Shown here: positions 13,301 to 28,300 of the stretch, piece by piece
How the letters are laid out: each line of letters starts with the position of its first letter
Position numbering within the stretch: position 1 is the first letter of the stretch
Source: Anthopleura xanthogrammica
Lineage: Eukaryota; Cnidaria; Anthozoa; Actiniaria; Actiniidae
DNA length: 64,000 nt
Direction: 5' to 3'
Assembly (NCBI GenBank): GCA_964019055.1
Contig: OZ025221.1
Span: 6,602,468-6,666,467, forward strand
The notes under the pieces: generated by a model
What the model was told of the DNA's origin: nothing
Database searches by the model: none
The model's input: only the letters and a program-made list of their open reading frames with translations
Translations under genes and position numbers: made by a program

Positions 13301-16300
13301 AAAGAGAGAAAGAGAGAAAAAAAATTAAGGAATAGAATGATAGCATTCGACATTCGGTGCCGTGTCCGCGCCGCACCGTTACCGTGCCGTGATTTTTTAC
13401 ATTCGTGCGAAAACTGCTCGAAAACACACAGACATAAGCTGGTTGGCGGGTTACCAAGATATTGTTCAACCTTTGCTCGCTACCGATGTTCGACTGTCAT
13501 CTGACACCACTTTAAGCGTACGAAAGAAATCACCCTCCCCCTCCAGAACCATACCTCCTCCTTTGAGAATCATATGTTCAACGGTGAACACTTTAACATA
13601 TTCCAAAAACAGCCAGGCTCGCCCACCATCGTTGGATACATCTCTGTAGTCTGATATATATAGTTGATCCGTGCGATACCCGTTGTTATCGATGATGAGA
13701 GTGCGGTGCGTCTGGTTCCTTGCAAGGTATACTTGTCCAGGACCACCTGACTGGATACGACTAAATCCTCCATGAGATTTGTAAATACCGCTGAATCGGG
13801 ATGTTTCGTAGTGGATTGCAATTTGGCCACCACCACCTCCTCCTCCATCAGCGTTGTTACGATGCTTAGCAACTTCGCCTCCTTTTGCCAAGAATTTACC
13901 TGAGACAGTCAAATAAGACAAACATTATAATATAAAACCTCTTTGTTGGTTGGTACTTACTGTAATGTGTGGTGAAACTGGGTGAATTCTGTTCATCTTG
14001 TTTGAAAAAACGAAGGGTTACGATGTAAAGACTTTCACAGCTAATAAAATATTTATGTTCATGATCTGGCGTTAAAAAGACAATTTTCGAATCTCCTTTC
14101 GTTGCATGATAAAATAAAGGACACGGTACAAGATTGCGCGCAATGTTGCAGGCAATCAATGTTTCGAGCCATGTCACACGACGCAATTTGTTACACGCAA
14201 TGTTGCTGAAGTAGAAAACGATCCTACTTCAGCATAATTGCCAGCAATATTGCGCGCAATGTTGCACCGTATGTCCGCGCCTTAAATGATTGACAGTATC
14301 AAGTCATAAGACAAGGTACCTTTTCCAGTGAAGAGATTACAACGAATGTAGATACTTCCGCCGCTGCCTCCTCCAGTGCCTTCAAAAGAAGCTGACGCAG
14401 CAGACACATCAATAAGACCATCATTCTGGACAGTACCTACTGACATGATCATCACTACACCACCACCAGCACTGCCGGGCTATGACCAAAAAAAATATTA
14501 AAGCTTTCAATAAGTTGGTGGAACCCTTAAACAGTAGCAATTCTTTTTTTTTTTTTTTTTTTTTTTCAAAAAAAAGCTCTGAATAATACGCCAGCACATA
14601 AAATTGCAAATTGTCAGCACATAAAATTGCAAATTGTAGATCATTCAGAGTATGTGGTTAAATAAAGTGCGCCTAAAACTAGGTAACATTTAGTAGTGAC
14701 AACAGACTAGCCGCATTTTTAGCATTCGTTAATCTCAATATCTTCACCACTCTTCGTATATTTTCAAGCTTTTACAGTTTACTCTGATGATAATTTTCTT
14801 CGATGGGCTTGGATTATTCTTCATTAATTTCTTTTCAAGATTATGCAACTTGCAACAGCCATATATTGATAAGGCCTAGCTATTTACTGACCATATCTTT
14901 AAAACCCTGGCCACCACCGCTACCAGGATCGGTTGGCTTATCTAGAATTCCATAGGCTCTTCCAACTCTTCGCTGTCCTCCTCCTCTCCCTCCTGCACCA
15001 CCATGACCTGCTCCAGATGCACTAGAGACTGATGTTACTCCTGGTTCTCGTCCAAGACCGGAAGAGAATCCACGCGCATGGGCAGTGAGTACAGCTGAGA
15101 CGTCGATGTAAACGTTACCGGCAGTGAGGTTAAGAATACTGACGTTCATTACTGCGAACGCGTTAATCCTTAGTTCCTTAGTGAGGGAGATCCTGTTATA
15201 GAAAATAATTGTTTCTTATTAGAGACACGATACGATAATTTAATGCAGACACTAAAATATTTACGTGAGAGGCATTGGAGTTGTTGCAGACTGTTGTATC
15301 CGTCCTCCATTCAGGATCATGATGCTCTGCATCGAGATGCTTCCTTGGGATGCAGAATTTATTCGAGCATGCGGTGCGATTTCCAGCGTGCTGCTGTAGG
15401 AGACAACAAGGTCTTGTAGTCCAGTGACTTCTGATTCCACATAAAATGATGTCTCTTGCAAATAAAGTTCGTTGGGAAGACTTACTCGGGAACCCTACAA
15501 TCAACATTTTGGTTAGAAAATCGGAAACGAAAGCATAATTATAGCTTCACAGGATCGCACAGTTTTTTTGCCGCCATCTTGTTCTTCCTCCCTGGGCATG
15601 TTGGGACCACAGAAATCCCAATCGCGCGACAAAGGTTCCCATGCGCTATTCCGACACAAACACTAAAATGAACTTTGTTTGCTGTGCACTGTGCTTATTC
15701 TTGTACGTACTGGACTTTAAGTTGAGCAGAATGAAAATTGAAACACAGTGCGCGGCTTACGTCTCATTCTGCACAAATTATTGGGCTGGTATCAGTTCAT
15801 TTAATTCCTTAAACTGTCTTAAGATTTCGTTATATGATAAACTCACCTGATAGGCACGAAGACTGAAGGGGATAACAGAACTGCTACTGAGAGTAAAGTT
15901 AACTGATTGACCTCGTCCAACATGAAATGTTCCACTCGAATCACCCTTGTATTCCTTAACCAACAACCTAACATTGGCATTATCATTCTGCAATCCAAGA
16001 TGGGCATGTCCGCGAATATCAAGACTATCGATTTCAAAGTAAGACGGGTTTACATCATCAAATACCAACCAAGTACGAGAAGCGTCTTGTTTCAAGTTAC
16101 TACCAACAAAATTCGATGGATCGTCTTGCCCAATATAGATTTCCAGTAAATTCAATGCAATGTGCGTCTCAAGCCTTATTAGAGTCAATGAAAGTTGAAC
16201 GATGGTGTTGCTTATGTCAATGTCGTAATACATCCCAGTATCGAAGCAGCCAGAGAATGAACGCTGACTATGTGACTGCAGATGTCTTTCTTGATGACGT

Positions 16301-19300
16301 CGAGATTTAAGAGAGTATTGGACTCTGTATCCATGAAGACAATACTAGAACGAAAGGAAGTGATAATATTAATTGTCAAGAATTTAACCTTGCGCATCAA
16401 AAATTCCCGTTTTGTAGTCATATTCATCTAGTGTTTTCTCGTGCGTATAAGGGAAACAAAGATAAAATACCCATAGGAAATGACAATGCAGGGCTAGAAA
16501 TTAACGCTCGCAAACTCTCAAAATGCTAGCGCATTTTCGGAATTTGCGAGTGAAAAAAATATGCACTAGCAAACACTTGTGAGTAAGAATCAATCATTCC
16601 TTCAAAACTTATTAGCAACAAAAATTCTTAGTAGCAACACTTTGCTAGTTGACTAAAACGTTAACTTCGAGCCCAGTCTGAGGAAAATGTTCCACCCAAG
16701 TTGGATAAGTACATTGAAAAAAAATCAAGCGAAGTTGTTCTTTCTGCAGTCATGATATAATAATGTGTAAGTGAATACGGCCGTTATTGCTGCGAAGAAT
16801 TGGAGCCTTAAAAAGATCTGAAAAAAATTCAAGCTTTCGCCTTCCTTGAAGGTGGTTCGTTCACCTAAAAGACTAGAACAAAACAAATATAGACCCCTTT
16901 CACGTGACGTCAAAGCAGCTCAATTTGGAAGATAAAACAAAAGAATTTCAATCTCCTGAGAATTGGAACCTATTGTTTTGTCCTCCAAATTGAGCTGCAT
17001 CCCGACGAACTGCAAGGGGTCTATTATTGTGCAGATAGCACAATTAAATTTGCAATTCTCACCGGGTATATTCGGACATGATGAACATAGGTTGGTCTGG
17101 GTAAATATATGTTAATATCCGCCACGGCACGGTGAGATATCACGAACGTTGTGCCAGGGTTAAAAAGGTTGGACAAACCATTACTTGACAGAGATGAATC
17201 AGCAGTTATGCCATTAATGGAGATGTACTTCTTGGAGTGATCGATATTTGTAATTCCCGAGCTGTCAAGGTTTAGCTTCTCAATCTGGAAAAAGAAAACA
17301 ACATCAAATTTAAGAAATAAAACAACCTTTTCCGCGCTCATTTTCAGTGATACAGCAAGTGTAGGTAGGGATGTTTTTTATATCAAGATATGAAAAAATT
17401 TCTAACAGGGTGTAAAATTTAATGAGATTTTTTGGAATCAGTCTAATTCATAGACTTGTTTGGTGATGTTCCATTTGTATACACTCATTTAAGATATAAT
17501 CATTCTTTCTTTTCTTTTCTTTTCTTTTCTTTTCTTTTCTTTTCTTTTCTTTTCTTTTCTTTTCTTTTCTTTTCTTTTCTTTTCTTTTCTTTCCTTTCTT
17601 TCTTTCTTTCGTCCTTCCTTTCTTTCTTTCTTTCGCTCACTTATTCTTTATACAACTAATCTTACTTGCTCATTCGTCCATCTATCCACCCACCCACCCA
17701 CCCACCCATCCATCCATCCATCCCTCCATCCATCCATTCACCCATCCATCCATTCATTCACCCATCCATCCATTCATTCACCCATCCATCTATTCATCCA
17801 TCCATCCATCTATCCCTCCCTCCCTCCCTCCCTCCATCCATCCATCACTTCCATTGTTTCATGCATTCATTCATTCATTCATGTAAGTCTCACCTGGTTT
17901 ACTTTTCCTTTTGATGGTGCCTTCTTATGATTATCGATCTTCAGAGTTCTTGTTCCTCTCGTTTCAAGGTTCCTTCCTTTCTCAACAAACACGGTACCAG
18001 CCGCTCCGTGTTCAGCTTGGCCAGTACCACCTGAAGCTTGCAAAGTTCCATCATAGTGGCCTTGTCTGTAATAAACAGCAATTCTACCACCAGAGCCACC
18101 ACCTCCTCCAAGTGCAGGGTTTCTATTAATAAAACCATTGCCACCATTTGCCTGTTAAGAAATGAAGTATAAAATTTGAGAAATGTCTGACACTTAGTGT
18201 GCGTGCATTAATTTATAGAGAACAAAAAACCTTGCACGAGACACAAAAGTCCGAGTGGCAACATTAGATTCTTCAGTGCTCAGTAGTCTCAACTGACTTA
18301 CAATATAGTGTGATTATTTTTAACAATTCACAAGTGAGACGCTGACCCAAACAAAACTCCTAAACACTTTGGCTTTTAACCATAATAATCTCTAGTTACA
18401 AGTAGGCTACAATAGTAAGTTCGACAGTTATTTTTGTTATGTTTGAAATCCCCAGAATCGATATCTTCTCAGCATCTCAAATTTCACCGGCTTCTTGATT
18501 GCGTACAGGCTTCTTAATCTACTGCTACGCCAAGAGCACCATTGATTTCCTATTTTTCTTTTTTTTGGGGTGGGGCGGGGATTTTGACCCTCAAACCTAT
18601 AAAAAGCTCATAATAGTTTAATGTTAATGCATTACCTGTGCGACTCCACTGCCCTCAAGATAATTGGTTTTAATGAGAATACTCCCACCACTACCACCTC
18701 CAGAGGCTGATCCACCGTTACCACCATTAACACGAATAGTTCCTTCGATATCCAGAGTATTTGTAATGTTGAGGAAAAATATTCCACCACCTTTACCACC
18801 TGAGGCAGAGCCACCGCTACTCCCTAGAGAGCAAATAAAGCGGGGGGAAATAGCGGTTAAGTGAAGTAACGATATTTGCACTTAAAACCTACAGAGATTA
18901 GACAGAAGTCGAAACAAGTATGTAAAGGTGCGGTAATGCGGGGTAACAAATTCGTGCAACTTGTTGAGCAGCATTGTTGCTTTGCAAGTTGCAGAGTGGA
19001 TGGTGCTCGTATTACCACCCCGTACAACTAAAAACTGTTGCAGTAGTAGAAAATCTTTCGACTCTCTGCAACAAAGAAAATTTGTCGCGCGCAAAGGTGG
19101 TAATACAAGCAACATCCCCTCTGCAACTTGCAACGCAACAATATTGCGCGACAAGGTTCAGGATTTTGTTGCTTGTAACACCGCACCTTAAGATCATTAT
19201 GTATCGAACTAAGAAACTTTGCGGGCAACGCACTAACCATCCACATTGATTAGCGACAAAGCTACACAGCATGATATTGCGAACAGAATTTCCTTGGAGT

Positions 19301-22300
19301 CAGTGTATACATCAAGCACCCAAGGCATTCCTATTAAAGAAAAAAAAACTTACCGAAATCAAGTGGATTAGTAAACGAACCATAAGATGCTCCTGTGTAC
19401 GGAGAGCTTGCAGCGCGTCCTCCTCGTCCACCATGTCCACCACCACCCCCTCCGTCTGTTCCTGACGCAGAGGAATCAGGCCCGGTACCTTTACCTAAAA
19501 AAAGTCTATAGGTTAGCTGGAAAAATAGAACGATTGGAATTGCCTCAAGATGTAAACCTAATTCTTTAATTTTTGTCAATAAGCGCATCAGTATAGACCC
19601 CTTGGCGCAACTCGGAATGCCGCTCAATTTGGAGGGCAAAACAATAGGTTTCTAATTCTCAAAAGATTGTGATACTCTTGTTTTGCTATCAAATTGAGCT
19701 GCCTTGACGTGACGTGCAAGGGTTGTATTCATATATTTTTCATATCAATGCATAATGGCTGATAGAAAAGCTTAAATAAGATGGAAAAAACAAAAAAAAC
19801 ACTGACATAATGATCCTTTAGCAAACCTTTGTAGATGAAGTTCTGTCCAGTCAATGACGCTTCAACCATCGCCAATGCGTCAACTGTCATGTCTTGCGCA
19901 TGTACATGAAGATTGACCGCTGATAACTTTCCTCCGCCAAACACGTGGATATTTTTGCCTAGGAATTCTCGTACTCGTTCTTGGTTAGTGACAGTCATTA
20001 TGCCTCGGTTTCTGATGTTTATGGACTGGAAGTAAAAGACCTGAAAAACATGTGCAACAGTCAATCAATCAATCGATAGCCACTTAAGAAAGAGAGCGTT
20101 GCGTGACAATACTAATAAACCCCTTGCATGTGACATCAAAGCAGCTCAATTTGGAGGACAAAATAATAGAATTTGAATTTCAATATTCTGAGAATTGGAA
20201 ACCTATTGTTTTGTCCTCCAAATTGAGCTGCATTCCGAAGTGCTGCAAGAGGTATATAGCGGCTCGCGTAGGAGACTAGAAGCTAAGTCACTAGAACAAG
20301 ATTTAGACATATTAGCGACCAAAAGATCGCAATTTTGAACTCTGAGAATGTTGCAACTATTAATTTACCCTTGTAGGAAGTCCTTCGGTATTGTACATCT
20401 CTCTCATATGTATTGCTCCTCCATCCACCACCGTGATGTTCTGACACCTTCGTAGTACACCATCAACCTCGACTGTTACCCCAGCAACACGTAGTTCTCC
20501 CTGCATGGTAGTCAAACCTCCTTGGTATATCACCATATCCATTGGTAGATGAGACTGTAGCGATAGGAAGGTCTGGTTGAAACCAAGATGAATCTTACCA
20601 CTACGATCACCTTCCATTTTACCTGTAATTCAATGTAAAAATTCGGGGTCAAAATTCAGGAACAAAATCAGTTCAATTATAGAAGGGGTTCATAGGAGCC
20701 ATGTCGGGGTTAAAATGAAATCTCTCTTCATGCAAAACATGCCTGCTATAAAGTGATACCCGCGTGTTCTGTTAACATTTTGTATTAACATTGCTTTCTT
20801 TTCTTCCTTTTATATTCTTTTTCTTTATTCTCTCTCTCTCTCTCTCTCTTTTATTACTTTCTTTCTTTTATTCTTTCTTTTTTATTCCTTTCTCTCTTCC
20901 TTCCTTTCAACCTTTCTTTCTTTCTTTTTTTCTCTCTTTCTTTCCTTCCTTCCTTGCTTGCTTGCATACAATCAACCTTACAGTCGCTCCTTGGTTCATT
21001 CATTCAATTTTTTCTTCCATTCTCTCTGCTAGTAAGCATGTTGTAACCCGCTTAGCGTCTCTCCGGCCAGCTAGCTATTCAGTCAGTAAGGTAGTCAACC
21101 AATTTCAGGCAGTCAGCAGTCACGAAGCCAATTAATTTTCAGTATACTTACCTATGACAATATTTATTGCATTCCTCGTTGCCTTTGGTTTAATAAATGC
21201 CACCTGGGCTCCCCCGTATAAATGAATTTCATCCAGTTCAACATCAATTCCGTTAGAACCCCGTCCACTTTCTTCAAGAGTGAGCCATACACGAGCCGAG
21301 CCATGAAGAGAAAAATCACTGTAGGCCATGCTCAAGTTAGCTGATGGAAGGCGAGGTTTTCTGCCTAAGGCGTTGATATAAAGGGTTCTGGAAAACAGTA
21401 ATAAAAAATCATATCAAAAATACAATTTTTTATGAAGCTGAATCGGGCGTACCTCAAGGATAAGTATTAGGACCTAGCTATATTGAGTTCTCAATAGGTT
21501 ACATGCATTTTGTCCGCTAGAAGTAGGTTTTATACTAAGCTGAATCAGGTGTACCTCAAGGATAAGTATTAGGTCCTTGTTATACTAAGTTCTCAATAGG
21601 ATACATGCATTTCAAACTTTTCCCATTTTACATTAGATTATTTTTATAAAGATTTACACCCATACAAGGCAGTATTTGTATTTGAATACCTGTTTTGGAC
21701 CCACTTGGTGCCATTGATCGGCTGATTTTCCAACTGCTTTATTCTGTCACCATGAGCCGCATCATCTATTCGATCATGACCGTACGTTGCGTTGTCGCCC
21801 GGAACATGATCCAAGAAAACTGTTCCAGGACCGCCAACTTCAAAACGACTGCCACCACCTACTGCTATATATTTCCCAAGGAAATGGTTTTCCCTGTAGT
21901 ATAAAGCAATTCGCCCAGCTGAACCTCCTCCACCATAGTAGGAAGCCGCATTATCTCCAGCGCCTCCGGAAACATCGACCTCACCATCACCATGGATACG
22001 TGATGCATAAACTAGAACGCTTCCGCCACTTCCACCCCCGCTACGTGTGTATATACCCGAAGACCCGCGGGATGAAATTGTACCGTCGATGGTCAAAGTA
22101 TCATGAGCTATGATTTTCAGCCGTCCTCCTCCATGTCCACCGATGAAAGGGAAGACGCCGGAACCTCCATTACTGCCCAAAAGCGTTGGAATTTTGTAGT
22201 TTCCATATGGTACACCAACCCGAGCCTGGTTAGATCCTTGGCCTCCAGTTCCACCGTGACCGCCACCTGACGACCCATATCGATTGGCATGGCCGTTGCC

Positions 22301-25300
22301 ATGGCTTCCCTCTTGTATGCTAAGACCATCTCCTGATAGGACAGCAAATGGCTCAACTGTAATATTTTTGTAATCTATTGTCAGACTGTTGGCCTCAATC
22401 TGAGTAGTAAAAAGATGGTTTAAAATAAATATCAATGCACCAACAGTCGGTATAGACCCCTTTCACGTGACATCAAAGCAGCTCAATTTGGAGGACAAAA
22501 CAAAATATTTTCAAATTCCTGAGAAACCTATTGTTTTGCCCTCCAAATTGACTGAATTCTGACGTGCTGCAAGAGGTATATTGTTGATCTTGGTGGACAG
22601 CCAAGTAGGAAACAACAGGAACAAATGAGTGAAAAGCTCACCCTTCATTCTAAAACATCATTCACGTCACATTCTTACAAGTTTGACGATAAAGACACAT
22701 AAAAACCCACTAACCCCGAAAAAATTAAATGGATTTCAAAAATTCTAATTTGAACCTCTACACAACGGCCACAGTAGGGACAACATTTTGTGGCCGTTGT
22801 AGAGAGGTGATCGTTGTGGAGAGGCTCCAGTTACAGTATATGTATGAACTCGTTGGTAACCCAAACAAAATATCCTGGCTGTTGGGTAGAGGTGGCCTTT
22901 CTGGGGAGGTGGCCGTTATTGGAAGTTCGACTGTATTTACTTACAAAACTAAAGCTTACCTTTCCTCCTCCACGAATGTCTAGAGCTTCCCCTAACATCG
23001 TGACATGCTTCTGATCTTTTCTTTCAATAGCAAGATACCCGGATGTCTGTACGACCACGTGACCTAGACTGAACTCCGTTTCCGTCGAGTCTTTGATAAC
23101 AAATCGACAACCTGGTCCGACGGTTAAATTCTGCATTCGTTCCATTGTACCTTTCATGATGACTTCAACACCACGGCATGTCATGAAACTAGGAAGACCT
23201 ATACTGGAGTTCTTCTGGCTGAGGAAGGAGAAGGGCAGATGATGTTCTTCACCTTTGAAGTGTACGCGTTGTGTCTGACGTACTGTCATTAGACCGAATG
23301 AGTCTCCTGTTATCTTGGAAGCTTGAACTGAGAGATCTTCACCACTAAGACCTAAACTTGCGCCGCCACCAATATGAAGCTAAGACAATTAAAATTATTA
23401 ATGTAAAAATCTTGTTTTATAATAGGTTATACCATCCAACATGGCTGCCATATCTTTTTGCTGTATCATCTGACATGGCGGCCACGTCCTGTGAATAGTT
23501 TTTCCATTCTCTTGTTTCAACTTCAAGGATCAAAGGCAAAACGCCCATAACAGGCAGATTTCTTTTCAATTAATGACAACAATGACGAAACAAATAACAG
23601 CAAATGACCCAATAATTGAAAACAGTACGTACGTACGGAGAAGTAAACTTTTTCATGGCTATCATTCTGGTAGCTTTTATAGACACGGCTTTTGTATTAG
23701 CCATTCCGAGATTGAAGGAAATTGGATCGAGTTGGCATTGCAGTGCATTGTGGGAAAGTTTTATGAGACGAAATAGATGCCATCTTGGAAATATGTCCCT
23801 CAAACATTCCCACAATGCACTGTAATGCAAACTCGAGCCAGTGTTTTCCTCGACTTTGGAACAGCTAACATTCATGGATGGAATGCACAGCTAGTATATA
23901 TTACAACGAACCTCATCAAACACAAAATTCTTGGTATTTTCGTCTTTCCCGACTATCCATGTTGTTGCTGGAGCGGTGTAGTAGGGAGATTGTTCTACTA
24001 ATGTTGGATCCTCAGCAATAAATAGCCTCACCAGGGACAAAGATGAATAAGTCGAACCTGAATGTTTTTGAAGGCTTATTGTTACCTTAAAAACAAAAGT
24101 ATTATATTCTAGTTAATTTATATATAAATTTAATATCATCGGATAACCCATAAGAAATCCAAGGGGTCATATGAAAAACTGAAGCCTACCTCCCCACGCT
24201 GAAAAGTTCATTCCCCACAAAGGGAAATCACACTACTAGAAATGAAATAGGAGTAAAAATCTTTAAAATCTCTTGTCCCATAGAACCCCTTTTCGCTAAA
24301 CTGAGAAGACCTAAAAATCCTACCTTATCTACTATACGCTTGACGTTCATTCTTTCTGGTTGGCCTCGTAGGCAGTATGAAGTGTCAACCCAGGCTCGTG
24401 ATTGCTCCACGACATTATTTTGAAGGAAAACACGAATGAAATGATTGGTCATGTAGCTGGACTCACAAGTTGGGTAAATAAGCAAATGATCCAAAAAGAG
24501 AGAAGTAGGAAACTGATAGGTAATTACAACAGATGCAACTGAACTTGTGTAGTAGCTGCTGGTGCTAGTAAGGAGGCTTCCAAGATTTCGTAAATTATAG
24601 TACCAATTTCTGTTTATTGGAACGTTACGAGGTGGAGTGTCTGTAGTTGATAAAATTACTCCTGAAGGTGACTGATAGGTTGGCACAGTTGTAGGATACA
24701 AACTGTTTCCTGTTAGAATAAGCTCTTTAATCTCTTCTACGGACAGTCTTCCAGTCCTTGATAAGCCATTATTGATTCGCAAAGTTCGATGTGGATTAGA
24801 AAGGTTTTTCCGGTCTTCTATATACACCGTACCACAACCGCCTTTTTCAGCCGAGCTGGAGCCACCAAAAGCTTGATAAGAACCAATATATGTACTGTTT
24901 CCTGTATAGTACACAGCGATTCTACCACCCCCGCCGCTACCACTACTTCCTTCTCCAGTGCCTCCGTTAACCTCAAGCGACCCCTCTCCATCAAAGTCAA
25001 GCGTACGCACGATAATGCTACCTCCTGCACCACCTCCACCACTTGCGCCTTGTCCGTTTGAATGGACACGCCCTTCTAATCTAAACATTTCGGTAACATC
25101 AAGGATAAGCGTCCCTCCACCTCTACCACCATTGCCTCCTCCGCTTCCATATGTCTCAGGATAATAGATAGTGCCGTATGCGTTTGATGACAGAAGAATG
25201 TTATCTGCTCTACCTCCACGTCCACCGTGACTACCACCCCCGGACCCACCGTTATACGGCGTGGAAGGAATACCCGCTCCAGGACCTTGCGTAGCAGCCC

Positions 25301-28300
25301 ATCCTCTGGCGTCGGCCGAAATTTCACCTATAAAATTATTTAATAACAATCACATCACCGTAGGCATTACTAATGTAGAACATCTGAGTATCTGCTCTAT
25401 ACAATGACACAACCACGCAAGGTTGGAGCTATTTGGTAAAAAAGATATAACAATAGCTCCCTTTGTCACTGCCACCTCCAATATTAATGCCGCCATATAT
25501 ATATATTGCTTTAGGTAACGGCTACAAAACAACAATTGCTAATCAAATAAGAACTAAAGACACGTTGACACTGACGATTTTTGCTGCGATTTGAGGTGCG
25601 ATTTTGGTAAAAGTTAAGAATGATAAAGGATTAACTCGTAAGGTTTTATTCCGGACACCAACATTACCTGAACAAATATCTCTTTAGAAGCATAAGACAA
25701 CATCAATTCTATTATATTTTCAAAAATCGCCGCAAAAATCACTAGTGTAAACGACCCTTAATAAATGGAAAAAATATATATATATATATTATATTTATAT
25801 AGCGCATTTCCATTAATTGTCCAAAGCGCTGAATAAACTGAAATAAAGAAAAATCATATGAACATAAAGTGTTAAGAATCCCAACTGTTAAGGAGACAAA
25901 CCAGTTGGCTATTTACAAGCATGGTCGAGAAACTGAATTTGACCTAATCGAAATCGGGACAAATACAGTCTCAGCTAGTGGCCAGAGCGGGGCTCGAACC
26001 CGGCACCACCGGATTGCGAGACCAACGCTCTGACCACTCGACCATGCTGCCTCCCAAATGAAGAGGCAGCAACTAACCTGCAACATCCACAGTAACGTTC
26101 ACTGCCTTAATCCTCAGGTCGTTAGCTGTTAACATTCCACCACCGTTCACCACTAATCTCGTTACATTTATCGTAACACGTGATAAATTTCCAGGTGGAA
26201 GGCCAGTGGATATTAGTTCTCCACGTGATCGTATGGATATGTTAATGAACCGGAAGTGGCCTGTCTCTTCGTGCACAGACTTCCCGCCAGACCAAAGGTA
26301 GAGTTTACCGTTACGATCAATCGTGTAGTCATCAGCATGAGAAAGAGTCCCATTTACTTCCATGTAAACTTCCCTAGAAGAAAATAGTGATCATGAAAAT
26401 ATCAGAACCAGAGCTGTTAAATACATCAGCTGTTCGTAAGAGGAATCAGGAGTGACATAGTTAGCCGTCTAAGTTTAAAATCTTTGATCCCAAATTTCAA
26501 AATCTGTTACTTTTCCTTAAAAAACCTCGATAGCATTAATTTGTTGTTTACAAATAACTTAAGCTCCTTACTCACGGTGAAATAACACACACAAAAAATA
26601 AAAACACATGCCGCAATGCGCGTTCTCATTCCTTGCTTGCGCATCACCGATCACCGATCTGACTATCAACATTGCAAGATGATAGATAGTTTATTTAAAT
26701 AAGACTTTGCAGCCACAGGCTGAATTAAGTACATCGATCATCCATGAAAAACTTCGTCTCAAACAGGAAAACACTGACCGGTGACTGCTGAACTTACCTA
26801 AGTGACAAGCGCCTAGGGACCTGTAGACTTCCGTTGTAGTAAACCAGTGTGTTTATTGGATAATAGATATCCACTTCATCAAAAGCAACATACTGATACC
26901 TTCCTATATGAAGCACACCACTACGATCGCCAACCAGAGTCGATGCCTTCAAAAGTACTTGATCTCGAGAAGCTCTGCCGTAGATTGCTACATGGGCGTT
27001 ACCATGGAGATGAAACTCGTCAAGCGTATAGGATGTCGATTCATGCAGCCAAGTCACACCGCCAACATTACTAAAACGAAATTACGTAATAAATGTAATA
27101 ATTATGTTAGAAGTTGATTTTTTTCTTCAAGCAAATTCTTCTCAGGAAAAATTCTAATTATTGAGGGTGGATATTTACTTATCTTTATTGATATTAATCA
27201 ATCAAATACCTTGTATCCTGATAGATCCCCTTCATCAGATGTCGTAATTTCCCTTGTCTGTTGACAGCAAGTGGATATACCAAATGGTAGTTGTTTATCT
27301 TTAACACACGGTACTCTATATTAGTTGAGTTCCTTCTCTCTAGATAGATAGTTCCAGAAGCTCCAGGTTCAACATTACTGTCTCCACCTTTAGCTGATAA
27401 AGTACCGTTGAAGTTGACCATGTAGGTGTGGAAAATGGCTATCCTGCCTCCTGAGCCGCCGCCGCCATTAGGCGAGCCTTTTCCACCATTCGCAGAGATT
27501 CTGAATATACAAATAGAAATTGTGAGTAAATGACAGTTACTTATTTCTAAAGAAACCACAAGGCATGAAATTAAGCCTGACGAAACAATCACACCGATTT
27601 TCAAATACTTTTTAACTCCATTCAATATAGAATTTTCTGAGCAGTCAGTGTCCATAATGCTAAAATGAAATAATAAAATGATTGAAAACTGACTTGAATT
27701 TTTTAAGTCTGTCTCTGATGAAGGTCGCAGTTGGCGTCCGAAAATTTAGACATTTCATTTTATAATTTTTTCAAGTCAGTTTTCAATCATTTTTATTTCA
27801 TTTTCCGTTTAACATACTTTAACCCAAGGGACCAGAAAAATAAAGTTCGTATTAAGCGGGATGAATTGGAGCAGTTTTCTTATAAATATGAATAACTTAC
27901 GGTAAGGACCGCGCATTGCCGTGGCCCTGTTAGTGCCGTGCCGTGTATGAAAACATTCGAAATTCCGTGCCGTGACTTTTTACACTCATACGAAATCTGC
28001 TGTAAGAGTAAATGTAACGGTACGACACAACAAAGTGTCCATGATAGCAGGGTGCTTGTATTGAGCGTGGTTTCATTGTATGACATAAAATATGTTTCCC
28101 AGTTACTTACTTTCCATATCCGCTTAGATCATTGCAGATAACCATCAAGCTGCCGCCGCTACCACCTCCAGCAGTACTGCGTGATGCGCCATCTTCTGCA
28201 TCTGCCAAAAGCTGTCCATCAAGAACAAAATGACGGCTTTTTATCTTCAGAGCTCCACCTCCTCGGCCACCAAGACCACCGCGGGTGATGATGTTTCGAC

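Noticed and set aside
13271..13649. Plus ORFs over intron 47 and exon 47
   Set aside because: They combine repeat family G with the antisense of a coding exon.
17456..17914. Plus-strand ORFs of Phe/Ser and Pro/Ile/His repeats
   Set aside because: They are translations of the TTTTC and CATC microsatellites.
20791..21135. 114-codon plus ORF rich in Ser, Leu and Phe
   Set aside because: It is read through a CT-rich simple repeat in an intron.
25979..26055. Functional tRNA gene
   Set aside because: A and B boxes are present but the acceptor stem does not pair and a SINE body follows.
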